From Euptelea pleiosperma (taxonomy: Eukaryota > Streptophyta > Magnoliopsida > Ranunculales > Eupteleaceae): a stretch of DNA of 64,000 nt. The position numbers and the translations under genes were made by a program. Shown one piece after another: positions 21,365 to 33,300 of the stretch. The notes beneath the pieces were generated by a model. It was given only the letters and a program-made list of their open reading frames with translations. It did no database searches and was not told where the DNA came from. Where the stretch lies: contig CM068551.1 in NCBI GenBank assembly GCA_035048495.1, positions 21,392,248 to 21,456,247 of the forward strand, written 5' to 3'. Every line of letters starts with the position of its first letter. Position 1 is the stretch's first letter.

Positions 21365-24300
21365 ATGGAGGTCTCTGCAACTCTCTTGCTGCCTTCGATC
21401 CCAAGGACTTCACCTTCTGTATCATTCGCTTCCTGCAACTCTGTGTTCTTCAGCAATGGCGGAACTGATCTCTTGAGGAAGAACAAGAAGAGTAATTGCT
21501 TGGTCCTGAGCAGAGGCAGAGCTCAAAGGGGTCTCAACTGTCGATGCTTGTTCGGTCTAGGCGTGCCGGAGCTCGTCGTCATCGCCGGTGTGGTAGCCCT
21601 GGTTTTCGGGCCGAAGAAGTTGCCGGAGGTTGGTCGGAGTATCGGAAAAACCATCAAGAGCTTTCAACAGGTTCGTTAATTTTGTTTGTTTTAGTGTTCT
21701 ATCTCTATGTTATCTGGTTTGATTTTATTTGATTGGTTACCTAGGGTTTGGATTGGGAATTACTATTTCCAGAGCACATTTTGCTTCTTCCAGAGCACTA
21801 ATGTTTCTCACTATACTGGATGAAGCAAAATCTGCTCTGGAAGAAGCAAAAATGGGAGTTGTGCTCTGGAAATAGCAACTCCCTTGGAATTGACGGTCGG
21901 ATTTTTATGTCTACTTAGTGAGTAATGGAAGCTTTGTTTGAAATTTATTGATGAAGTAGAGAAGAGTGATACGATCCTTGGGACTGGCTAGTATATTGAA
22001 AGAAAATAAATACTACTTCGAGGGTAGTGGCCTCCAAAAGACGAATAGTCTTAACTCAATTCAATTTCTGATTTTTTATTCATAGAGTACCCCTTTAAAT
22101 ACAAAAAAGGGAATGGAGTTTGTTGCTGAACAAACTTCTCTGAAATAGGAAATCCTAACCTATTCAAAGTGAAACACGTTGTTAACAAAAGAAAGATAGA
22201 GTTTGTTGCGAAACAAACTCCTACAGTAAAGGAAATCCTAACCTATTCAACGGGAAACACTTTGTTAGCAAAGAGAAGACTAATTCAACTAATTGTAAGT
22301 ACGTAACAATGCCGATCCCTCAAAATTAACCTTGTCCGCAAGGTTAAGTGCTGGAAAACGCCTTTTCATATCCAAAAGTCGTTCCCATGTTGCGTAATCT
22401 CTAGAAGTTCCTTCCCACTGAACTAAAATCTTTGTGATATTTCTTCGACCCTTGCGCACAATACGTTCTTCTAGAATTTGAGCTGGCTTCAGCTCCAGAG
22501 TTCCTTCTTCAAAAATTTCTGGAACGGCAACTTGTGGTACATCGCGATCTTTTTCTTAAGCTGGGAGACATGGAAGACATTGTGTATTTTTGCTGAAACC
22601 GGTAATTTCAGTTTGTAAGCAACTGCTCCCACCCTTTCCAAAATCTGAAACGGTCCATAATAACGCGGTGAAAGCTTAAGAGATTTGTGGAATGCGGACA
22701 CAACCACCGAGCATTGGCGGTAAGGTTGAATACGTAGATAAACATAGTCTCCTACCTCAAAAATACGTTCTGATCGCTTTCTATCTCGCAAAGGTCTTCA
22801 TTCGGTTCTGAGCTTCGTGTAAATTGTGACGCAACAACCTTAAAATTGAATCACGATCTTGTAGCTGCTCCTCAAGCTGTGGCAGTGTGCTCGAACCATC
22901 AATATAAAAAATTAGCCTCGGAGGTTTGCAGCCATAAACCGCTTCAAATGGAGAGATACCAGTTGAAGTGTTAACATTTGTATTATGCCAGTACTCTGCC
23001 AAAGTGAGATATTTGAGCCAATCTTTAGGTCGAAGGTTAACGAAACATCGTAGATAAGCCTCGAGGCATCTATTCACCACCTCAGTTTGGCCGTCAGTTT
23101 GAGGATGATAGGCCGAGTTGAAATGGAGGCTAGTACCTTGCAACTTGACTAGTTGCGGCCAAAAGTCGCTGAGGAAAACTTTATCTTGATCGCTAACGAT
23201 TGACTTGGGCATCCCATGAAATTTGACGACATTATCAAAAAAGGCTTGTGCAACTGTAGTAGATGTGTAAGGATGAGACGAAGCTATGAAGTGGGCATAT
23301 TTTGACAAACGGTCAACCACGACAAAGATAACATCCTTGCTGCCCGATTTTGGTAACCCATCAATAAAAGAGATCAACCTAAATTTGGGTTGGAATAGGC
23401 AGGGGCTGCAGTAGACCAGCAGGCAAAGTATTTTCACCCTTGTTTCTTTGGCAAATTTCACACTCTTTTATGAATTGTCGGATAAAAGAGCGCATATGTG
23501 GCCAATAAAAATTTTGTTGAACCCGATGCAAAGTTTTATGAAAACCAGAATGTCCACTTGTGGGGCTAGAATGAAGCTCCTGTAAAACAATATTTCAAAA
23601 GGCGGAGTTAGCACTAATGTAGAGTCTTCCTTTGTATAGTAATCATCCATGTTGGAGGGAATATTTGGAGATATCGAGCTTCCCATCTTGATAAGATCTC
23701 AAATTTGTAATAACGTTTGGATCATTGTGAGAAAGGTGGTCCAATTCTTCCATCCATTTTGGTATGATGTGGGAAAGAGAATGTAAGGTAATATTTTGAT
23801 CACGTTTGGACAGTGCATCAGCTGCTAAGTTCAAAGCTCCCTGTCGAAACTCAACTACGAAATCATAACCCAAAAGCTTCGAAAGCCAACGTTGTTGTAA
23901 AGGTGTCCCTATACGCTGCTCTAATAGATATTTCAAGCTATGGTGATTTGTTCGAACTACAAAACAACCTCCCAGCAAGTAGGGTCGCCACTTTTGAACA
24001 TCGAGAATTAGTGCAAGTAGTTCCTTTTCATAAGTGGAGTAGTGAAGATTCTTACCATGGAGGGCTTGGCTGAAATAAGCTAATGGGCGGCTAGATTGCA
24101 TCAACACCGCACCGATTCCAATTCCAGAAGCATCACACTCGATTACAAAATTTTTGGAGAAATCCGGGAGGGAAAGAACCGGTGGATGAGTCATGGCATG
24201 TTTACATGTTTCGAAGGCCGCCTTTGAATTATCGGTCCAATGAAAAGCTCCTTTCTTGAGCATGTTCGTAAGGGGTGAGGCAATCTTGCCATACCCTTGA

Positions 24301-27300
24301 ACGAATTTTCTGTAGTACCCTGTTAGACCGAGAAATCCACGAAGTGATTTCAATGAAGACGGTAGAGGCCATTGAAGAATTGCTTCTATTTTCTAGTGGT
24401 CCACTGCAACACCTTGAGCAGAGATAACATGCCCCAAATAATCGACCTCGGCGCACCCAAAACGGCATTTCGTCAACTTTGCATGCAAACTATTTGACGA
24501 AGGAGTTCCAAAGTTTGCTTAAGATGAGTTTTGTGATCTGCCTCCGAAGAACTATAAACCAAAATATCGTCAAAGAATACCAAAATAAATTTCCGCAAGA
24601 ATGGACGGAATACCTCGTTCATAAGGCTCTAGAACGTTGACGGTGCATTTGTGATGCCGAAGGGCATAAGAAATTCATAATGACCGTCGTGCGTTCGAAA
24701 AGGAATTTTAGGAATGTCACCCTTGGCTACTCGGATCTGATGAAGCCCGGACCTTAAGTCGAGTTTGGAGAAGATAACCGCACCATGAAGCTCATCAAGG
24801 AGCTCATCGACTACGGGTATTGGATACTGATCTTTGACTGTAGCAGTGTTTGAAGCTCGATAATCAACACATAAGCACCAACCATCATCATGCTTACAAA
24901 CTAACACAACCGGGGATGGAAATGGGCCGCGGCTAGGCCTGATTATGCCCTCGTGGAGCATTTCCCTTACAATGCATTCAATCTCAGCTTTTTGAAGTAA
25001 GGGATATCTATAAGGGCGGACATTAGTTGGTGACGATTCGGGAAGAAGGTTGATGCGGTGATTGTGGGACTGAAGTGGAGGCAGTCCGGATGGTGGGGAG
25101 AACACGTCAGAGAAATCATTGATAATGGCTTGAATGTTAGTAGGAGGCGTGGCAACATTACCCATTGCAAAAACTTGGGAGATATGTAAAATCATACCCG
25201 CTGGCGTGCAACGAAAATTGTGCTCCATTTGATGACAAGAAAGGATAGAAAGTTCCTTTGTAGGCACGCCAATAAGCTGAAATGTTTGTCCATTAAATGA
25301 AAATTACATCATTTTGGAGAAGTCCCATATAATGGGTCCCAATGTTTGGAGCCAATGGGCACCCAAAATTGCATCATAACCACCAAGAGAAAGTAGGTAG
25401 AAGTCGGATACGATCAGAACTCCTTGAATAGCAAGTTGGACAGCATGACATTTTCCGTTACAAGACAAACGGATACCATTAGTCAAATTGAGACTTAGAA
25501 CAGATTGGAAGACCAACTTTAGAGGCAATAGATGGATCCAAAAAATTATGCGTGGAGCCTGAATCGATGAGTATGTAAATGGGCTTATTGCAAAGAATAC
25601 CTGCCACGCGCATAGTTTGCGGATTTTGAGTACCTTCAATGGCATGAAGAGAGATTGCTGGATGTGTTTCAGCAACACCATCTTGTGAACAATCCATTTC
25701 TTCATCACTAGAATAACTTCCTTCCATAAGGAATTAGGTGAGAGACTTGCAAGTATAGCCAGGCTTGAACTTTTCATCGCAATTATAACAAAGCCCCTTG
25801 TCACGATAGGCCTTCATTTCTTCATAAGAAATTTTCTTGACATTTGGCCGGGGGGGCTAGTGGGGCATGTGAGGGCGACTTGGTAGGCAAATTTTTTTTG
25901 CGATCTCTAGAGAAATGATTTTCTTGAAGACGAGCAAGCCCAATGGCATCTTTTAAAGAGGTGGGTCGGAAGGACTTGACCATAGTCTTAATGTCTTCCT
26001 TGAGGCCACTGATGAAGGTGCGAGTGAGAAATTTATCTGGAAGACCATCGATTCGTTGGGTCAAATTTTCAAATTGCGCTTGATAAGCCGCAACGGTCGT
26101 CATTTGTCGTAGTTTGGACAACTCGCCCTTGGGATCCTCATATTCCGTACATCCAAACCTTTTTTTCGAGAGCTTGGACAAAGGACGTCCAATCTGAAAG
26201 CTCACCTGCATGTTGTAAGTATTTGAAGTATTGGAGGGCTGCTCCCTTCAAATGAAATGACGCATACAAAAGGCGTTGATGCACAGGAAGATGATGCGAA
26301 AGGAAGAATTGGTCGGCCAATAGAATCCACCCGGAGGGGTCCTCTGAGCCGTCGTATTTGAAGAGGTCGATCTTTGGTCCCCGATTTTGCAATCTACCCA
26401 TGTCGGAAACTGGCGTGCTACTACTTGATGAGCCACCTATTTGTTCTCCCATTTCTAATGTTGGAGCCTTTGAAAGCCTCTCCATAGATAAGCTAATAGC
26501 GGCAAGTTGTTGCTGGACATTGATCATGAAGGTAGAAGTGTTGTCGTCAATTCGCTGCCGCATGGCGTCTTGTTTGGCCACTGTTTCGGACAGATCTTTA
26601 AGACGAGTTTTTGGGAGATCCGGATCTGCCATAGGTTGCAGGATCAAAGGTTCTGATACCACTGATACGATCCTTGGGACTGGATAGTATATGAAAGAAA
26701 ATAAATACTACAAGGGTAGTGGCCTCCAAAAGACGTATAGTCTTAACTCAATTCAATTTCTGATTTTTTATTCCTTTAAATACAAAAAAGGGAATGGAGT
26801 TTGTTGCTGAACAAACTCCTCTGAAATAGGAAATCCTAACCTATTCAAAGTGAAACACGTTGTTAACAAAAGAATGATAGAGTTTGTTGCGAAACAAACT
26901 CCTACTATTCAAAGGGAAACACTTTGTTAGCAAAGAGAAGACTAATTCAACTAATTTCAAGTACGTAACAAAGAGTTGATGTAACTTATGCTTTAAATTT
27001 GTTTGCTTTTCCGCAAATGTAATAAGCAAAATACACGACCTACTCGAATTTTATCATCTTTGATGGAACTCATTGTTTGATCAGTTTTGGCCTACGCACA
27101 TTCGAGAGGTGGTAGGACGTCCCAATGTAACTTCATAGATAGGCTGTCCAGAGAAGTTTGAGTGTTGAGCAAGGTTTTAAATGTCGGTTTCGTGCTATGC
27201 CGGAACCGAAACCCATAAAAAACAAAATTTCAGAAATGTCAAAATTTTGGATTTTTTTTTAAAATTCCATGTTTTCCGATTTTTTTCATGAAATTTCGAA

Positions 27301-30300
27301 CTTTTTGTGAAAATTTGGTCCAAATTTTCATCAATAATCTCAATTTCAAAATTTTCCAAAGTTTCACACGAGATTCGGTTTCAACCCTCGTCGAAATGGC
27401 ATGCAAAACCAAAATTTTAAACCTTGGTATTGAGGTGAGTCTTGATAGTTGGTGATCGAAAATATCACTATTCTGATAGCGATTCAGGCCATTGAATGTG
27501 GCATTAGAGATTTGGAGTTCAATTGGTGGCTCTTTGAAGGGCTTGTTTGTTGGTCAATTTCAAATGAGAGAACAAAATGGTTTGATAGCAAAAAACATGG
27601 ACCCCGTATGTGATTTTCTCATTAATAGGTCTACTTAATCCAAATTAATCGTTGCCCCTCTGTAGGAAATGAGCAAAGGGAACTGAAGTAAAACCCCTGC
27701 AATTGAAGAAAATAACTAATGGACCCTAAGTAACCCTTAGCATATGATTGCCTACCATAGTTATTGCATTTACAGTGCATTGTGTTGTGTCTCAACTCAA
27801 ACACGGTTTGCCCTGGTAATTATTTCCTTTATCAAAGAGGGTTGCTTGGTTCAATATTGCCAGTTTCAAGCTCTGATTTCAGGAATATTGTTCAAAGTGT
27901 TTCCATAATACTGTCACACCATCCTTGCCCTAAGCTATGTTTACCTAGATATGGCAAGGATATGGGATTGATATGGTGTGGTGTGAGGATACGGTACTTA
28001 CACTTAAAATGGAAGTATCCCATATGGTACGACACCCATTTTGAAGTATCCGGGCATCATAGCCCCTAAGTAAATGTTCATAGTTTATAACTGTTCATTT
28101 CTAGTGAATTATGTTTTTATATCAGGTCAACATTTTTATCATACGATACGATAGTTTTCTATTTGTTATCCTTTTGTAAATGCTTCTCATATTGTTTTTG
28201 TAATAATTGTTTGTGTAATTTTCCATTGGTGAAGGGTCATTAAATTATGTAGAGAGGGTGTGCTTTTGGTAGCTGCCCATAACATGTTACATTGTTTTGC
28301 CCCTAGCTAGAAATATTTTGGTTTCCTAAAATATACTTGGAGATTTATCAGGGAGCGGATAGTTTACGGCCGTTTAAGTTGGTCAACTTTTACAGCTGAC
28401 ATATCTCTTTCTATTCATCATTTATAAAAGATAGATAGACAGTTAGGTGGATATTAGGTAGCAGGTTAATATTGGAATACTGACCACATTCAAGGTTTAG
28501 GGAGCTATGTTCTTGCTTACTTCAATCGCAATGCTTTTTTTTTTCTTGTAACTCTTGTTCGGTTGAGGTACGTGGCAATAACTGGCCAACCATCTATGTT
28601 TGGATATGAACTAGTGATGCTTCTTAGGCATGTGAAGCCAAATTTCAATGATGAAGCTAAGGAAACTTGGCACTGTTGCTGTGTGTGCTATTCTTATGAT
28701 CATAGAAGAGTGCTTATATGCTCGAGTGTAGACACCTGAAATTTCATTGTTATACCCAGACCTAGGTTCAACCAAAACAATTTTCAAATTCTCTCCCCTT
28801 CTTACATCCTTTAGAGTCTCAGAGTCTTATTGTGCATCTCTTGAGCTCTATCTTCATCACCTTATATTTGGAAGCTGGCCTTCATAAAAAAATGTTCTAG
28901 AGCGAGAAATCTTGGAATATGTCACCCTCTTAAATTGGTTTGACATTTTTTGTATACCGTCAAACTATAAGGAACGTCACCTTTGAAAATATGACTCAAA
29001 ATGTATGTTCTCCATTGTCTTTATAAGTTGATTAGTGGTTTCTTGGATGAGAGGGGTCTTAGGTCACAAAGATTTGGGGGAAACCCATTCCTCCAGGTGG
29101 GGGGAGGTTTTTTATGGACTTTGCTAACAAAATCTTTATCACGGACCATCTCTTGCCAATAAATCTTTTGTCCTAGTCAGTAATTGTTGCATTATGTGCA
29201 AAACGATGAGGAGAATATTGAATACCTCTTTATCCATTGTAAGGTAACTTGTAATATTTGGAGGTACTATCTTCTCTTTTTTGACATGACATGGGTTTTC
29301 CAAATGAGATATGGTGCATCCATGCATGTATATGCGGGGTGGCCTTTTGGTCCCTTTGGTTGAGAGGCAAGATCTTATAGAAGATCATTCGCTTTGCCTT
29401 TGGTTGGAGTTTATGGAAAGAGCAGAACTGAAGAATTTTCAATGAGGCTTGTTGCTCAATTCTAGAAATGTGCAACATGATTGGAGGCTTATGGTGGTTT
29501 TGGGCTCTCATTTTGAAGGATGTCTGGGTGTTTGTGTGGCAGACTTAATTTACAATTGGGACAACATCTTACATGGTAGAATTCAAATGGAGAAGCTGAG
29601 GCTCTTGTTGTAACATATCAATTAGGGATGTATTAAGCTAAATTTTATTGGAAGTGCTATTGGAACGCCGGGGCAAGCTGGAATTGGAGGACTCTTTTTG
29701 TAATGATAAACATGAAAATTCTTAAGGTCTTTTCCAAGCTAATTAGTGTGTTGGCTGCAAAAGAAGCGGAGATAAAGTCCTTTAAGGTTTTCAAAATTTA
29801 AAAACAATTTTGAGGGATTTTTGTTGATTGAAGGAGACTATTTGAACAAGGTTCAGGCCCATAAAAGTTGGCAAATACAATAGATCACATCAGAGAGTTG
29901 GTTAGGGTTTTGTCTCCTATCTTTTCTCATACTTCAAGAGATGCTAACAATGTGGCCGATTTTCTTGCTAAAAGTGGTGTAAATATAGACTTTTGTACAT
30001 AGGGAACCCTTTTCTGTAATCTATGTTACCCGGATACGGCAAGGATACAGGACCGACACGGTGTGGATACGGCATTTACACTTAAAATGGAAGTATCCGA
30101 CATGGATACGGCACCCATTTTTGAAGTATCTGGATATCATAGTCTGTAATACCTAAACTTGTACTTTGTAACTTCTTCTATATAATCTTGTTATTGTAAA
30201 ACAAAATGATGGTTATGTGTTAGAATTTCCTATTTTTATTGATAGCTACATAAAATTTATGAAACAAAAAGAAAAGAAGATATGATATCTGAGAGAAGAA

Positions 30301-33300
30301 TAAATAGTGTAAATAAAGGACGATTTCATTCAGATCTAACCATGAAGTTATAACATTGGCACTTTCCAAGTCGTAAGATTAGATTCCATTGCAACAATAT
30401 ACATGGCAGTTGGAAAGTCTATCGGCTTTTGATTTTTTTTTTAGCAAATTCAATGTTCAGCTTTTAATTTGCTCATCTTTATATGAGAAACACTACCAAT
30501 TGTGTTGTAAAAGAGATTTTCTTGACATTTACATGGTCTATAGGGAAAATGAAGCATAAAAGAGGAGGAGAGAGTTGGGATCTGCTCTCACCCACCGTTA
30601 ACTCGTTAAGTGTTAAGCAAGTCACCCTCAATTCTGAACACTGTTGGAACTATATCTAGTAGCTTAATTGTCTTCCAAAGGGATAATATCTCATCATATG
30701 TTGCATTTATGATACCAGCTGAGCTACATACTATGCGCAACCAGACAGGAGGAGGTGCCGACCAGACAATTGTAGTATGATGGAAAGTGATTTGCTCCAA
30801 TGTGAACCTTCGCTATCCTTCAATAGTTGAACAAGGAAAACCATATAGAATTCCTCTAATCACATTTGAAAGGTCTGCAGAAACCATTTAGACTATCTAG
30901 TCTTAGATGATTTAGATTGTCTAATTGAATTATCTAGAATATCTAGTTTAGATGCTCTCTCTCTCTCTCTCTCTTGCAACTCCTTTACGTTCTTTACTTT
31001 CTGTATCTAGCGTTGTTGTTCTAATTTAATTTTCTCTTATATCAGTTTATTCTCTCTCTTTACTGCTGCATCTCCTTTAGGTTCTTTACTTTATGTATCT
31101 ATCGTAGTCGTTCTAGTTTTAATTTTCTCTTCTATCAGTTTATTCTCTTACCAGTTTCTCAACCCAAATGTCAAATTAAAGTTAAACAAACACAAATCTT
31201 CTTCTTCTTCTTCTTGTATTTATTCTCTTACCAGTTTCTGAACCTAATTATCAAATTAAAAATTAGAGTTTAAAAAAGCACACAACTCCTCTTGTATTTA
31301 TTCTCTTACCAGTTTCTGACCCTAATTGTCGAATTTAAAAAATTAGAGTTAAAACAAACACACAACTCCTCTCGTATTTATTCTCTTACCAGTTTCTGGA
31401 CCTAATTGTCAAAATAAAAATTAGAGTTAAAACAAACAGAACTTTTCTCATATTTTAGTTTCTTCCTTGTTCACACAGACATGTATTGAAATAGGATATG
31501 TCTAACATTATAATTATTACTTGTTAATGTATTTGAAATTTATTAAAATTTTATTTTCTGGACCTGTCGTAGCGTTGCATGGTCCCAACATGGTGCATTT
31601 CATATAAAGTTTAGTTGTGTCTTGCATTGGATGCATTTCATATAAAGTTTAGTTGTGTCTTGCATTGGAATTTTTGTTTAAAGGTTAGTCCAACAATGAT
31701 TTTGGTTAATATTATACAATTGGGGTGGGACATATCATGGTCCCAAGGGTTGTTTCATTGCTTCATAGACCAATACAAAATTGTCACTTCAAAGGAATCT
31801 CATTTTTGAAATATCTATAACTGAAAAGTGAACACTTAAAACAGCATATAGCTATAATAGAATGGCTGTCAAGAAAGTATCTCTCACATGCCGAAATGTA
31901 GCTGTCCTGCATTAACTTGTAGAAGGATTATCTGTTGGTTCGTTGGTCCCGGCATAATCTGAACTGAACTAGCCAAAACATGAATTGTTTGAAGTGTTCT
32001 GCTTTGTGTTTCACACCATGTTTAACTGAACCAAGCAACCCTATTTGTACAATTATACCTTCTCCGATATGCTTTTGGGCCAACTGTTCGATTGATGGAA
32101 CATGCATTTGTATTTATTTAAATTTCTATTTTCATATTAAAATCCTTTAATTATGTTAGTCAATCCAGTGTAACTTGGTGTTGCTTCTCTGTTCTATTTA
32201 GTTCTATGTAACAAGGACACGCATTTTTAGGGTTGTTTGCCATATTGGACACGTTGACACGGACATGCGTCGACACATCTTGCACACAAATAGTCACAGA
32301 TGGCTGTGTCGCCCTTTATTTGTAATTTTTAATATAAAATTGATTTCTAAAAGGTTGGTGTGTTCCATCCTCCATACAATACTTTTGTAAGTTGTTAAAC
32401 ATAGCTATGGTTGTTTGATAGTTTTCCCTATCATAAATCTCGTTATATTTAATATGTTCTTGAATAAGTCTATGGTTTATAAAAATATTTTCTTATACTT
32501 TTCATATATTCTTTCCTTGTTTTTAACTTTATAACATAAATATGTATGGATGTGTCTGCGTATTGTCCTTCTTAAAGGTGCTGTGTCAGACACCTCGTAT
32601 TTGTGTTGAATGCCGACACACGTGTCTGTCATTTTTACATAGGTTTAGTTAGTTTGGAATAGAATTTCTTTATATATAGACTATTGTGAAACTTGAGCTT
32701 GTTAAAAGCTCCCAAATATTAATTTCAGGTTAGTCTATTCAAGCGAAGAGGTACTAGTTGCTTAAGGTTGTTCAAGATGAATGCCGAGAACCTTTTGGTT
32801 TTCAAATTTATTATTCTTATAATTATTGCCTTCCACAGATCCAAAATCATCTGTTTCAAAAGAACCTAAAGAAAATTGTCTTCAACTCTCACTGCGCATT
32901 TTGTCCAGAGGACTTCCTTTGGGCACTTTGGAGCTGTTTCCGTAGCTTCTTGATGGATCTGGCTAGTAATATGGTTTTTCTTCAAACTTATAAAAAAAAT
33001 AAAACAAAAATATGGTTTTTCTTTGTGATTTATATAGAGGGCCATGCCCGCAAGTCTTTTTCTAGAACTCCTAACTGGTGAATTATGTTATATGGATACT
33101 TCAAATGTAGTGCCATATCCATGTCAAATACTTCAATTTTAAGAGTAAATGTCACATCGACACCATATATTTGGGTAACATAGCTGATGACTTTATTAGG
33201 ATGGTCTGACCACAAGGTGGAAAGGATGCCCCTTACAATTTGCTGTTTCTTTGGTCTTCTTAGGAGCTGGGTTGCTCATTTGAGTCTGAGTGATAAGGGC

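Larger units (their letters stand above)
21967..26970 (-). mobile_element. Ty3/gypsy chromovirus-type LTR retrotransposon inside the TATA intron
   Basis: A complete 5.0-kb element lies antisense to TATA. Both LTRs end TG...CA and are flanked by the 5-bp duplication AAGAG (21962-21966 and 26971-26975). In minus orientation the order is 5' LTR, primer site for initiator tRNA-Met, gag, protease, RT, RNase H, integrase, a chromodomain-like tail, polypurine tract and 3' LTR. This is the gypsy order, and the tail suggests a chromovirus. Frameshifts and stop codons in gag, RT and between later domains make this copy unable to encode its own proteins. The LTRs differ at about seven bases plus four gaps over about 300 aligned bases by hand count, so the insertion is fairly recent. 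Confidence 0.95.

Noticed and set aside
23813..24073. Plus-strand open frame of 86 codons within the gypsy element
   Set aside because: It is the complement of the RNase H region.
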